Source of the DNA: Olsenella profusa F0195
Lineage (GTDB): Bacteria > Actinomycetota > Coriobacteriia > Coriobacteriales > Atopobiaceae
Reading direction: 5' to 3'
NCBI RefSeq assembly: GCF_000468755.1
Contig: NZ_AWEZ01000017.1
Span: 42,404 to 106,403 of the forward strand
Length of the DNA: 64,000 bases
In this document: piece by piece, positions 52,532-61,473 of the stretch
How positions within the stretch are numbered: position 1 is the first letter of the stretch
Layout of the letters: every line of letters begins with the position of its first letter
The notes under the pieces: generated by a model
Seen by the model: the letters and a program-made list of their open reading frames with translations, nothing else
What the model was told of the DNA's origin: nothing
Databases searched by the model: none
Program-made: the position numbers and the translations under genes

Positions 52532-54253
52532 CTACGACAGGATCCGCTCCGATGCGGCTTGGAGCCTGTCGCGCACGGCCTCGCTCTCGGCACGCGTGGC
52601 ACCCTTGGAGAAGAGGTAGGCCTTCACCTTGGGCTCGGTGCCGGACGGGCGGAAGATGACCTTGTTGTCGTCCTCGAGGCGGAACTCGATGACGTTTGCC
52701 GGCGGCAGCACCTGTGCGGCCTCCTTCTGCAGACCGGAGACGCGTGGCATCTCGGGTCCCGTGGCGTAGTCGGTGCTGCCCAGCACCTTGTAGCCGGCAA
52801 TCTCGGTGGGCGGGTTCGTGCGCAGTCCGTCCATGATCTGCGTCATGCGCTCGGCACCCGCGGCACCGGGGAACTGGGAGCTGACGGTGCCGTTGAGGTA
52901 ATAGCCGTACCGCTGGTACAGGTCCTCCATGGCCTCGTAGAGGTCCTTGCCCTGGACGGCATAGTGGGCGGCCATCTCCACGCACATCTCCACGGCGACG
53001 ATGGCGTCCTTGTCGCGCGCATGGGTGCCGATGAGGTAGCCATAGGACTCCTCGAAGCCCATGAGGTAGCGATCCTCCTCGCCCTCATCCTTGAGCTGGT
53101 CGATCTGGTCGCCGATGTACTTGAAGCCCGTGAGCACGCGCCTGAGCTCGAAGCCCTTGTCGCGGGCCAGCACGTCAGGCATGGTGGAGGACACGATGGT
53201 GGTGACAGCCACCTTGCGGCGCACGTCCTCACCGTTCTGGGCGGCCATCTCGGCGAGCCAGTTCATGAGCAGCACGCCCATCTCGTTGCCGGAGAGCAGC
53301 TTGTACTCCCCCTCGTGCGGGATGGCGGTGCCCATGCGGTCGGCGTCGGGATCGGTGGCCACCACAAGGCTCGGCTTGACCTTCTCGGCAAGGTCGAGCG
53401 CAAGCTGCAGCGCCTCACGGAACTCGGGGTTGGGATACGTGCAGGTGGGGAAGTTTCCATCGGGCTCGGCCTGCTCCTTGACCACGGAGACGTTCTCAAC
53501 GCCGATCTCCTTGAGAATGCGGCTGGCGCACTCCATGCCCGTGCCATTGAGCGGTGTGTAGACCACGGAGTAGGAGGGGTCGGCCTTGAAGCCGGGGATG
53601 GAGACCTTCTTGACGTTGTCGATGAAGGAGTCAAGCACCTCCTCGGGCGTCCACTCGATGAGGCCCTGGGAGAGGCCCTCGTCGAAGTCCATGCGCTTGA
53701 CGTCCTTGAACGGGTCGACCCTTCCGATGTTGGCACTGATCTCCGCCGCCGCCTCGTCCGTGATCTGGCCACCGTTGTCGTTGTAGACCTTGTAGCCATT
53801 GTACTGGGCGGGGTTATGGGAGGCCGTGAGCACGATGCCTGCGGAGGTGTGCAGGTAGCGCACCGCGAAGGACAGCGTGGGGACGGGCTCGATGCGGGGA
53901 TACACGAACACGTGGATGCCATTGGCGGCAAGCACGCCAGCGGCCACCTTCTGGAAGTCCTCGCCTTTGAGGCGGCTGTCGCGCGCCAGGGCCAGCGTAG
54001 GCTTGTCATAGTGCGCATTGAGGTAGTCCGCCAGGCCCTGCGTTGCCTGGGCCACCACATGGACGTTCATGCGGTTGGTGCCAACGCCCAGCACGCCACG
54101 CAGACCCGCCGTGCCAAAGGCGAGCTCACGATAGAAGGCATCGTTGAGCTTCTCCTCCTCACCGGCCAGGAGGCTCTCGAGCTCCTCCTTGAGGTCCTGC
54201 TCGGTGACGTTGTCCTTCCAGTGCTGAACCCTCGCCTGCGTCTGCTGATCCAT
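52532..54253 (-). CDS. phosphoglucomutase/phosphomannomutase
   Basis: A 573-residue alpha-D-phosphohexomutase interconverting glucose-1- and glucose-6-phosphate. The phosphoserine loop is GIVLTASHNPAQYNGYKVY, the Mg2+ loop VVATDPDADRMG, the sugar-specificity loop GFEESYGYLIG and the phosphate loop FRPSGTEPKVKAY. The length and the N-terminal FGTAGLRGVLGVGTNRMN match the PgcA/PMM type. ATG 54253 has GAGAGG upstream. Monocistronic, with a terminator. Confidence 0.94.
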   Translation of the reverse strand: MDQQTQARVQHWKDNVTEQDLKEELESLLAGEEEKLNDAFYRELAFGTAGLRGVLGVGTNRMNVHVVAQATQGLADYLNAHYDKPTLALARDSRLKGEDFQKVAAGVLAANGIHVFVYPRIEPVPTLSFAVRYLHTSAGIVLTASHNPAQYNGYKVYNDNGGQITDEAAAEISANIGRVDPFKDVKRMDFDEGLSQGLIEWTPEEVLDSFIDNVKKVSIPGFKADPSYSVVYTPLNGTGMECASRILKEIGVENVSVVKEQAEPDGNFPTCTYPNPEFREALQLALDLAEKVKPSLVVATDPDADRMGTAIPHEGEYKLLSGNEMGVLLMNWLAEMAAQNGEDVRRKVAVTTIVSSTMPDVLARDKGFELRRVLTGFKYIGDQIDQLKDEGEEDRYLMGFEESYGYLIGTHARDKDAIVAVEMCVEMAAHYAVQGKDLYEAMEDLYQRYGYYLNGTVSSQFPGAAGAERMTQIMDGLRTNPPTEIAGYKVLGSTDYATGPEMPRVSGLQKEAAQVLPPANVIEFRLEDDNKVIFRPSGTEPKVKAYLFSKGATRAESEAVRDRLQAASERILS

Positions 54254-54670
54254 GTGTGACTCCTCTCGCATGGAAATGGCGCGCGTCCCTGCGATGCGTG
54301 CCGGGATGACAAATCTGCCTATCATGATAGTCATTGCTGCCAGCCCAATGGTCCGCGCATGGATGGACGGTGGAGATTGGCAAGGGCCGCCGGTAGACGA
54401 AGACGCAGGCCTTCGACCATCCGACGTACCAGCAGGACCCCGGATGGGACGAGGAGACGGCTGTGCAGGGCGGCCAAGGGCTTTGCGATCTGACGCAGAA
54501 CGATTCTGTCACCTGGGAGATGGAAGGCCGGCAAGACGATGACACAATATCCCCAAGCAGCCGAGGTATCCGACCATACGAGTCATGTGGGCCGCACACG
54601 CTCCGCCCTGTACCGAACCTCCCTATGCAAGAATGGAGAGGCTGACCAACCACGGGCGAGAGGTGTCCCG
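54254..54670. other. intergenic region between divergent genes
   Basis: 417 bases holding the leaders of the phosphoglucomutase gene and rlmKL. On the minus strand TTGGGC and CATGAT, 16 bases apart (about 54324-54347), could be the phosphoglucomutase promoter, near a TATCATGATA palindrome. No coding frame was recognised. Confidence 0.4.
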
Positions 54671-57001
54671 ATGAACGCGCACGACGCATCCAACGACGCC
54701 CTTGAGCTCTTCGCGACCTGTCCCAAGAGCTTCGAGCCGCTGCTGGCAAACGAGCTTGGGGCCCTGAGTACCCCGGGCGTGAGGCCGCTGCGCGGGCAGG
54801 TGGCCTTCACGGGTCAGCTGGCGGACGCCTACCGCGTCTGCCTGTGGTCGCGCCTCGCTTCGCGCGTGGTGCTCGTGCTCTCCCACGTGGATGCCCATGA
54901 CGCCGATGCGCTCTACGAGGGCCTCTCCGCCATCGCCTGGGAGGAGCACCTGGGCCAGGGTGCCACCCTGGCCGTGGATGCGCACGGCACGAACGCCGAG
55001 TTCAGGAGCACGCAGTTCGTGGCACTTCGCAGCAAGGATGCCATCGTCGACCGCCTGCTCGCCAAACGGGGGAGCCGCCCCAACGTCAACGCCGCCCGGC
55101 CGGACGTGCGCGTGGCCGTGCGCGTCTCCCATGGGCGGGCGACCGTGGGCATCGACCTCTCGGGCGCACCGCTCTTCCGTCGCGGGTACGAGAGCCCAAG
55201 CGGCTCTCGCCGCGTGCCCATGGCCCCGCTGCGGGCTGACTACGCCGCCGCGCTCCTAGCGGAGGGTGGCTGGTATCGGCAGGTGCGCCAGAGGCATGCC
55301 GCGCTCGTGAGCGCGTTTGCGGGTGCCGGGAGCGTCGTAGTGGAGGCAGCGGCACAGCTGCTGGACCGAGCCCCGGGGCTGCTCCACGCACCGTGGGGCT
55401 TCGCCGGTTGGCTGGGACATGACGAGGCGACCTGGAACGGGCTGATGGACGAGGCGCAGGCACGGGCCGAGGCAGCCCGGATGGAGCTCGAAGAGGGTCG
55501 GCGCAGCCTCTCCCTCGTGGCGATGGACACGCGTCCTGGCGCCGAGAGTGCCGCCCGCCAGCTCCTGCGTGCGGCGGGCATGGACGTCCCCGTGAGCTTC
55601 GTGCGGCAGGGCGTCGTGCCACACCCCGCCGACACCCGGAAGGCGCTCCTCGTCTGCGACCTCTCATGGCTGCGTGCGGACGAGGTCGCCCAGCAGGCAA
55701 GGGCACTCGCCACCTGCTCAGGCCTGACAAGTGCAGGCTACGACTGCGCCGTCGCGCTGACGGCGAATGCCACGCTCGACGTGGCGCTGGGCGCCAGCCC
55801 TGCGGAGACGCTCCCGGTGTTCATGGGCCGGGAGCCTGCCACCATCCGCAGCTATGATGGCGCGGCGCTCTCTGGCGAGAGGCCGGTGGTGGAGCTCCCC
55901 TCGCGCACGGGCGGGGCTCCCGTGCGCGTACCCGTGCTCCTGCCCGCGTCCGAGCAGTTCGCCCGGCGCCTCGCCAAGATTGCCAAGGCGCGTGCCAGGT
56001 GGGCCCGACACGAGGACGTGAGCTGCTACCGCGTCTATGATGCCGACCTGCCGGACTACGCCGTCACCATCGACCTCTTCGAGGGATCCGAGCTCATGCC
56101 GACTCGCCATGGCCGAGGCCGTTGGCTCTCGGTCTACGAGTATGCCGCGCCGCATGACGTGGACGCCACCCTGGCCCGCGAGCGCCTGCTCGACGCACTG
56201 GCCATAGCTCCCGTCGCCCTGGGCGTGGAGCCCCAGGACGTGTTCGTGCGCGTGCGTACCAAGGGCCGCGGCGGCGCCCAGTATGCCAACGAGGGCACGG
56301 GCGTGCGCGAGAGGCCCAAGCGGCCAGGTCCCGCACGACGGCCAGGGAACGTCCCTCTCCCCGTGGGAGCCCACCTCATCGACGAGGGCGGACTCACCTT
56401 CGAGGTCAACTTCGCCTCGCGCCTGGACTGCGGCATCTTCCTGGATCACCGCGAGACACGCGCCCTGCTGCGCGAGATGGCCAAAGGGACCAAGGGATCC
56501 AGGTGCTTCCTCAACCTGTTCGCCTACACGGGCACCGCCACCTGCTATGCGGCGGACGGTGGCTGCAGGCACACCACCACCGTGGACATGAGCGCCCCCT
56601 CGCTCTCGTGGGCCCGGCGCAACATGGAGCGCAACGGCTTTACGGGTCCCGAGCATGAGTACGTGCGGACCGACGTCATCCGTTGGATCGGCGAGCAGCG
56701 CCACACCAAGAACCGCTGGGACCTCGTGTTCTGCGACGTGCCCACGTTCTCCAACTCCAAGGGCATGCGCGGCAGCTGGGACGTGCAGCGCGACCATGTG
56801 GAGCTGCTCATCGGCCTCTCACGCCTGCTCACGCGCGATGGCGTCGCCGTGTTCTCCTGCAACCTGCGCAGCTTCAGGCCCGACGTCGACGCGCTCGCGA
56901 AGGCGGGGGTCGCCATCGAGGACATCACGCAAGAGACCATCCCCGAGGACTTCGCGCGCAATCCCAAGGTGCACCATTGCTACCTCGTCCGACGGGCCTA
57001 G
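54671..57001 (+). CDS. RlmKL-type 23S rRNA methyltransferase with degenerate N-terminal catalytic domain
   Basis: A 776-residue protein with RlmKL architecture. A THUMP domain comes first (residues about 50-160, AVDAHGTNAEFRSTQFVALR). An RlmL-like domain follows (DRAPGLLHAPWGFAGWLGHD). The C-terminal RlmK-like methyltransferase has FLNLFAYTGTATCYAADGG and CDVPTFSNSKGMRGSWDV. In the middle domain the SAM motif DPxCGSGT is SAFAGAGSVV (near 213) and NPPYGER is replaced by CDLSWLRADE (near 328), so m2G2445 activity is doubtful. RlmK's m7G2069 role may persist, although its DPP is DVP. ATG 54671 follows GAGAGG. Confidence 0.85.
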   Translation: MNAHDASNDALELFATCPKSFEPLLANELGALSTPGVRPLRGQVAFTGQLADAYRVCLWSRLASRVVLVLSHVDAHDADALYEGLSAIAWEEHLGQGATLAVDAHGTNAEFRSTQFVALRSKDAIVDRLLAKRGSRPNVNAARPDVRVAVRVSHGRATVGIDLSGAPLFRRGYESPSGSRRVPMAPLRADYAAALLAEGGWYRQVRQRHAALVSAFAGAGSVVVEAAAQLLDRAPGLLHAPWGFAGWLGHDEATWNGLMDEAQARAEAARMELEEGRRSLSLVAMDTRPGAESAARQLLRAAGMDVPVSFVRQGVVPHPADTRKALLVCDLSWLRADEVAQQARALATCSGLTSAGYDCAVALTANATLDVALGASPAETLPVFMGREPATIRSYDGAALSGERPVVELPSRTGGAPVRVPVLLPASEQFARRLAKIAKARARWARHEDVSCYRVYDADLPDYAVTIDLFEGSELMPTRHGRGRWLSVYEYAAPHDVDATLARERLLDALAIAPVALGVEPQDVFVRVRTKGRGGAQYANEGTGVRERPKRPGPARRPGNVPLPVGAHLIDEGGLTFEVNFASRLDCGIFLDHRETRALLREMAKGTKGSRCFLNLFAYTGTATCYAADGGCRHTTTVDMSAPSLSWARRNMERNGFTGPEHEYVRTDVIRWIGEQRHTKNRWDLVFCDVPTFSNSKGMRGSWDVQRDHVELLIGLSRLLTRDGVAVFSCNLRSFRPDVDALAKAGVAIEDITQETIPEDFARNPKVHHCYLVRRA

Positions 57002-57135
57002 GCCTGGGCCTTCTCGCCGACGAGGACGCGGTCCAGGAGCACCAGCGCGTAGGCCACGAGCGTCGCAGCGAGGAGCGTCCCGACGAGGACGAGGACGGGG
57101 GCGGCAAGCGCGCAGGCGTCGCCACGCCGCCTCAT
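56998..57135 (-). CDS. 45-residue single-helix membrane peptide coupled to cbiO
   Basis: The ATG at 57135 overlaps the cbiO stop (ATGA). It encodes a basic start (MRRRGDACALAA), one hydrophobic helix (VLVLVGTLLAATLVAYALVL) and a short charged end. It overlaps the 3' end of the convergent rlmKL by a few bases. No family recognised; its position suggests an accessory subunit of the metal ECF transporter, comparable to small CbiN/NikN-like subunits only by location. Confidence 0.55.
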   Translation of the reverse strand: MRRRGDACALAAPVLVLVGTLLAATLVAYALVLLDRVLVGEKAQA

Positions 57136-57884
57136 CCGTTGACGTGGACGTGCGGGCGGTCGGCATAGCCGTGGTAGTCGCCCATGTAGACGAAGTAGTC
57201 CGCCAGCTCGTCGGCGAGCGACTGGTCGTGCGTCGCGATGACGAGCGTCTTGCCCGCGCGCTTGAGCTCGCGCAGCAGGTCGAGCAGCCATGAGCGCGAC
57301 CTCGCGTCGAGGCCCGCCATCGGCTCGTCGAGGCAGAGCACATCCGGGTTCATCGTGAGGGTGCAGGCGATGGCGACCTTGCGCTTCTCGCCACCCGAGA
57401 GGTTGTAGGGCGCACGGGCGAGAAGTCCGCCTGTGCCCAGGAGGTCGCAGACGTCCGACACGCGGCCGTCCACCTCCCCCTCCAAAAGCCCCATCTGCCG
57501 CGGCCCAAAGGCGAGCTCGTCCGCCACGGTGGCACAGAAGAGCTGGGCGTCCGAGTCCTGGAACACGAGCCCCACCCGCTGGTGGAGGCGCTTTGCGAAG
57601 GCGGCGTCCGCCATAGAGGCGGCATCGACCGCCTCGCCGTCGAAGCGGTAGCTGCCCTGCTGCGGGAGGGCCAGCCCGGCCATGGCCCTGAGCAGCGTCG
57701 ACTTTCCCGACCCGTTGTCGCCCATGAGGACGACGGAGTCGCCCGCACGGATCGCGAGATCGACGTGAGAGAGCACCGCCACGTCGTCGTAGGCGAAGCA
57801 GTAGTCCTCGAAGCGCATGAGGGCGGAGCCGAAGCCACCTCCGTGCGGATGGTGGAGCGCCTCGGGGTGGACGTCCTGGTGCAC
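57132..57884 (-). CDS. cbiO: ECF-type cobalt/nickel transporter ATPase
   Basis: About 250 residues. Walker A is VLMGDNGSGKSTLLRAMAGL, the Q-loop VGLVFQDSDAQLFCATVADE, the signature NLSGGEKRKVAIACTL, Walker B VLCLDEPMAGLDA and the switch His IATHDQSLADELADYF. The GTG at 57884 lies 1 base after the cbiQ stop. It gives an N-terminal extension with five His in the first 14 residues before the usual start (MRFEDYCFAYDD); ATG 57818 is the alternative. It drives metal uptake with cbiQ and cbiM. Confidence 0.88.
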   Translation of the reverse strand: MHQDVHPEALHHPHGGGFGSALMRFEDYCFAYDDVAVLSHVDLAIRAGDSVVLMGDNGSGKSTLLRAMAGLALPQQGSYRFDGEAVDAASMADAAFAKRLHQRVGLVFQDSDAQLFCATVADELAFGPRQMGLLEGEVDGRVSDVCDLLGTGGLLARAPYNLSGGEKRKVAIACTLTMNPDVLCLDEPMAGLDARSRSWLLDLLRELKRAGKTLVIATHDQSLADELADYFVYMGDYHGYADRPHVHVNG

Positions 57885-57885
57885 G

Positions 57886-58704
57886 TCAGACCACCGCCTG
57901 AAGGTAGGAGAACAGGGCGAGGAGAAGGGCGGCGCCCGCGACCCAGGGCGCGTCCGCGCCACGAGGCCACCCGCGGCACCCGCCCGCATCGTAGCTGCCG
58001 TCGAAGCCACGGCAGCGCATGGCGTCGTACGTGTCGCGCGAGGCCTCGCTGGCCTTCAGGAGAAGCACCCCGCCGACGCCGCCGACCGAGCCGCCCTTGT
58101 CGCGGTTGCGTCCCACGCTCCTGAGCCTGAGCGCCGTGAGGACCTCGAGGGCCACGCGGCCGAGGTCGACGATGCTACGCAGGGCGAGGTCGAGCGTCAG
58201 GATCGTGACGCCGGGCACACGGAGCGCACGGAGCGCGGACGAGATGCCGCCGGGGGCCATGGTCTGCACCATGCACGTGACCAGGCCGCACGACACGAGC
58301 GTGCGCAGCGCCATCGAGACGGCCGCGCGCGTCTGCCCCAGCAGCGTCGCGGGGAGCATCATGACGAGGGCGAGGCTCGCCGCCGCGACCGACGTCGTGA
58401 CGACGCGCTGGAGCGCCTTGCGGGGCAGGACGCAGGCCCGCACGAGCACGAGGGCGAGCATCACGGCAACGAAGGCCAAGTTGCTTGCCAGGGAGACCAG
58501 CACCACCGCAAGGAGCGTCACCACGAGCCTGACCGACGGCGACGGGGAGAGGCGCGAGGGACTCCCCGCATCGAGGCGCAGGGCGCGGAGGGCCGAGACG
58601 AGCTGCAGCATGCTCCGCGTGATGAAGCCGTCGCGGTCGCGTGGGGGCTCGTATCCCTCCGGCCGGCTCATCCAAGCCGGGATGTCGCGCTCAGGCGCGG
58701 CCAT
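57886..58704 (-). CDS. cbiQ: ECF transporter transmembrane (T) component, CbiQ family
   Basis: A 272-residue membrane protein. Helices VRLVVTLLAVVLVSLASNLA, FVAVMLALVLVRACVL and SLALVMMLPATLL are followed by the coupling region with two Ala-Arg-type segments: RDTYDAMRCRGFDG (the conserved AxRxRG-like motif) and the preceding LEVLTALRLRSVG. ATG 58704 lies within the last 14 bases of cbiM. It links the metal-binding CbiM to the ATPase. Confidence 0.85.
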   Translation of the reverse strand: MAAPERDIPAWMSRPEGYEPPRDRDGFITRSMLQLVSALRALRLDAGSPSRLSPSPSVRLVVTLLAVVLVSLASNLAFVAVMLALVLVRACVLPRKALQRVVTTSVAAASLALVMMLPATLLGQTRAAVSMALRTLVSCGLVTCMVQTMAPGGISSALRALRVPGVTILTLDLALRSIVDLGRVALEVLTALRLRSVGRNRDKGGSVGGVGGVLLLKASEASRDTYDAMRCRGFDGSYDAGGCRGWPRGADAPWVAGAALLLALFSYLQAVV

Positions 58705-59686
58705 CGAAGTCCACCTCCGGCCGCGCGAGGCCCACGGCCAGCCGGAATACGACCACGAGCAGCGCCACCCCGATGACGGCGGAGAGCATGTACCCCACCC
58801 ACCCCGGAAGGCCTCCCAAAGAGTAGTCGGGCAGGAGTGCAGCCCACTGCCAGCCACCCATGCCGCCCGGCATGTAGCCGACGCGGGCGGCGAGGTCGCC
58901 CGCGGACCACTCGCCCCACGCGTCACCCGTGGCGAGGAGCCCAAGCGGCGTCGCCACGGCGAGCGCGGCGAGCAGCGCCGCGACGCCAGCCGTGCCGCGA
59001 CGGCCGTCCGGGACGGTGACGCCGGCGCCGAACGACGGCGCCACCCGCCGCACGTACGCGAGGATACCGACCGTGAACACGACCTCGGCCGCGCCCCACA
59101 CCGTCAGGTGGCCGACGAGCATCGCCGGCACCGAGACCCAGAGGGGGTACGGGCAGAAGAGCGCCTGGCCAGCCGCGTCCACGAAGAGGAGCGGCTGGAC
59201 GCCGAGCTCGGTGGCCGCGCAGAGGGCTGCCGCGTTGATGCCGAGATAGGAGCCCACTCCCGCCGCGACGAGCTCGCCACGGGCGCCGCGGGCGTGCAGC
59301 CGCACGAGGCGGTAGGCGCCAAAGCCCACCATCGGCAGCACGAAGGCCAGGTTGAAGCAGTTGGCGCCGAGCGCGAGCACGCCGCCGTCACCGAAGAGGA
59401 ACGCCTGCATCGCCAGGGCCATCGAGATGGCGAGCAGCGCCGGCCAGGGCCCGAAGAGGATGGCCACGAGCGTGCCGCAGACGGCGTGCCCCGTGGTTCC
59501 GCCGGGGATCGGAACGTTGAACATCATCGCGAGGAAGCTGAACGCTGCCGCCACGCCGAGGAGCGAGACCTTCTCGGCGGGGAGGTCGTCGCGCACACGT
59601 CGTGCGGCATGCGCCCACACGGGTGCCATCGCCGCGACCATGACACCACAGGTCGAGGGGCTCAGGTAATTTTCTGGTATATGCAT
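58691..59686 (-). CDS. cbiM: ECF cobalt/nickel substrate-binding component CbiM with fused PDGLE-type C-terminus
   Basis: A 331-residue membrane protein. The N-terminus MHIPENYLSPSTCGVM gives the metal-coordinating His2. The CbiM core has FNVPIPGGTTGHAVCGTLVA and FLFGDGGVLALGANCFNLAF. The C-terminal part from about residue 245 (AALLPDYSLGGLPGWVGYML) is a CbiN/NikN-like PDGLE domain. Cobalt versus nickel cannot be decided. It starts 27 bases after the carboxypeptidase stop, so there is no room for a riboswitch. Confidence 0.9.
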   Translation of the reverse strand: MHIPENYLSPSTCGVMVAAMAPVWAHAARRVRDDLPAEKVSLLGVAAAFSFLAMMFNVPIPGGTTGHAVCGTLVAILFGPWPALLAISMALAMQAFLFGDGGVLALGANCFNLAFVLPMVGFGAYRLVRLHARGARGELVAAGVGSYLGINAAALCAATELGVQPLLFVDAAGQALFCPYPLWVSVPAMLVGHLTVWGAAEVVFTVGILAYVRRVAPSFGAGVTVPDGRRGTAGVAALLAALAVATPLGLLATGDAWGEWSAGDLAARVGYMPGGMGGWQWAALLPDYSLGGLPGWVGYMLSAVIGVALLVVVFRLAVGLARPEVDFDGRA

Positions 59687-59713
59687 GGCACGCTCCTCTG
59701 TGAGAGAGGGGGC

Positions 59714-61264
59714 TTAGCGCTTCTCATAGAATGCGCGCAGGTCCCCCGCCATCGCCTCAAGCGTCGGTTCGTCCGCATAGGCCATGTGCCCACAGTTGTA
59801 GAGGTGCCACTCCACGCGCTCCTTGAGCTCGTCGGAGAGGAACTGCCTGCTCATGTCGTGGCGCACGTTCCAGAACGTGGTGGCGGCGTCATAGCGCCCG
59901 CCCAGGATGGCAAGCTTCATGCGGGGGTTGCGCCGCAGGGCCACGGCGATGTCATAGGCGACGTTGGGGCAGGAGTTCTCCCAGTCCTTGCCTGGCTCCT
60001 TGTGCCTCCACTTCCAGTTGACGCCCACGTGCTCGTAGTTGTTGGAGAGGTAGCGCGCCGGCGGACGATAGCCCAGCTCGTCGTGGAGAAAGGCGCGAAA
60101 GGCGCAGGTCCAGCTGGCCTCTACGGCATCGTCGGCGGCGTCCTCGGCCTCGAACCAAGTGCTGCTCGTCTGCAGGGAGAGGGGTGCGTCGGAGGAGAAG
60201 CGCATGTCGAGCCTGCCGCAGACCCTGCCCTCGTCCGCCAGGATGGTGCGCCGGAAGTCGTCGAGCGTCACGCGCAGGTGCTGGCGCCGAAGCTTCCGTG
60301 CTGGCAGGCCGATGAAGCCGGAGAGTCCCTCGGCAACCCTTGCCTCCCACTCCACAGGCAGGCGGTCGCCCATGAGCAGCGCCGGCGCCAGGGACTCCTC
60401 ATCCCACGCCATCGCGCTATCGAACCACTCCTCCACCGGGACGCCCTCACCCGCCTTGCCAAAGAAGTGAGCCGCGGCGGCCATGGTGGGCATCATGCCC
60501 AGGTGATAGAGGTCCTCGCCCTCGATGGTCTGTACCCAGTCGAAGATGGCCGAGAGCATCGTGACGCCCGCCACGCGCACGTCACGCTCGGCCAGAAGGC
60601 GCATGAGCACGGCGTTGCGCACGGTGCCATACGACTCGCCAAAGAGGTAGACCGGGCTCGTCCAGCGGCCATTCTCCTCGAGCCAGGTGGAGATGGCGCG
60701 GCAGAAGGCGTCCGCGTCACCATCGACGCCAAAGACCTTGGTGGTGTCGGCTCCCTCCGCCAAACTCGAGAAGCCCGTGCCCAAGGCGTCCAGAAACACC
60801 ACGTCGCTCTGGCGCAGGAGGGTGGCAGGATTGTCCTCCACCTCGATGGGATGGCCCAGGTGCCTCACGCCGTCGGTCCTCACGCGACGCGGGCCGATGC
60901 CACCAAAGTTGATGGGCACGCTCGCACAGCCAGGGCCGCCGTTGTAGGCAAAGGTCACGGGACGGGTGGGGTCGGGCCTGCCCTCGCCATCAAGCGCCAC
61001 GTAGGTGAGCGAGAACATCCTGCCCACAAGCGCACCCGTGTCGCTGCGCACGTCCAGATGGGCAGCCGTGCAGCCGTAGTCGATGTGCTCGCCCGCCGAG
61101 AGACCCGAGCCGTCCCACGCGAGGCGTGCGGTTGCCACCTCGGGCGTGGCGATGCGCGCGTCGGCGGGAACCGTCACGAACGCGTCCGTGGGTGCCATGC
61201 CCGATGCCGACGCTGGAGCGGATGTGGCCTGCTGGGCCACCGGAGCGGTACCTTCTTCTGTCAA
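59714..61264 (-). CDS. serine carboxypeptidase-like protein (peptidase family S10)
   Basis: A 516-residue alpha/beta hydrolase. The oxyanion block is TFAYNGGPGCASVPINFGG, the nucleophile Ser in VYLFGESYGTVRNAVLM, the Asp in LAILGGRYDAATTFWNV and the His in LYNCGHMAYADE. S10 enzymes cleave C-terminal residues, usually at low pH. No signal peptide is present, so it is probably cytoplasmic. TTG 61264 has TAGGAGG upstream; no ATG precedes the conserved region better. It precedes the ECF genes in the same direction, perhaps as an operon. Confidence 0.9.
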   Translation of the reverse strand: MTEEGTAPVAQQATSAPASASGMAPTDAFVTVPADARIATPEVATARLAWDGSGLSAGEHIDYGCTAAHLDVRSDTGALVGRMFSLTYVALDGEGRPDPTRPVTFAYNGGPGCASVPINFGGIGPRRVRTDGVRHLGHPIEVEDNPATLLRQSDVVFLDALGTGFSSLAEGADTTKVFGVDGDADAFCRAISTWLEENGRWTSPVYLFGESYGTVRNAVLMRLLAERDVRVAGVTMLSAIFDWVQTIEGEDLYHLGMMPTMAAAAHFFGKAGEGVPVEEWFDSAMAWDEESLAPALLMGDRLPVEWEARVAEGLSGFIGLPARKLRRQHLRVTLDDFRRTILADEGRVCGRLDMRFSSDAPLSLQTSSTWFEAEDAADDAVEASWTCAFRAFLHDELGYRPPARYLSNNYEHVGVNWKWRHKEPGKDWENSCPNVAYDIAVALRRNPRMKLAILGGRYDAATTFWNVRHDMSRQFLSDELKERVEWHLYNCGHMAYADEPTLEAMAGDLRAFYEKR

Positions 61265-61322
61265 GAGAACCTCCTACGGAATCGAGGGTCGCACGCATGA
61301 CCCATGGAACGGTAACGTGAGT

Positions 61323-61360
61323 GGGACCCCTGCCACGCACGGGTGGTGGGGGCAGGTCCC
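61323..61360. promoter_or_regulatory. stem-loop in the region between the S10 gene and kup
   Basis: GGGACC(CC)TGCC (61323-61334) can pair with GGCAGGTCCC (61351-61360). It lies in the divergent region 61265-61473. It could be a leader hairpin of either gene; no known riboswitch consensus was recognised. Confidence 0.3.
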
Positions 61361-61473
61361 AGCTCTCCCTATGGTAGGCAAAGCATGGCATCCTCGTGGG
61401 CAGATGGCTACACTATGTGAATGCCTTGGCATCTCCACGGAGGTGCCACACACGGGTAGATTGGACCACAGAC

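Noticed and set aside
59687..59713. Cobalamin or NiCo riboswitch upstream of cbiM
   Set aside because: Only 27 bases separate cbiM from the upstream gene, too few for either riboswitch.
58019..61300. A 1093-codon plus-strand ORF
   Set aside because: Antisense to cbiQ, cbiM and the S10 peptidase, with low-complexity Arg/His-rich translation.
61265..61473. Cyclic-di-AMP riboswitch upstream of kup
   Set aside because: K+ transporter genes often carry one, but the conserved ydaO-type core blocks could not be found; only a plain stem-loop is present.
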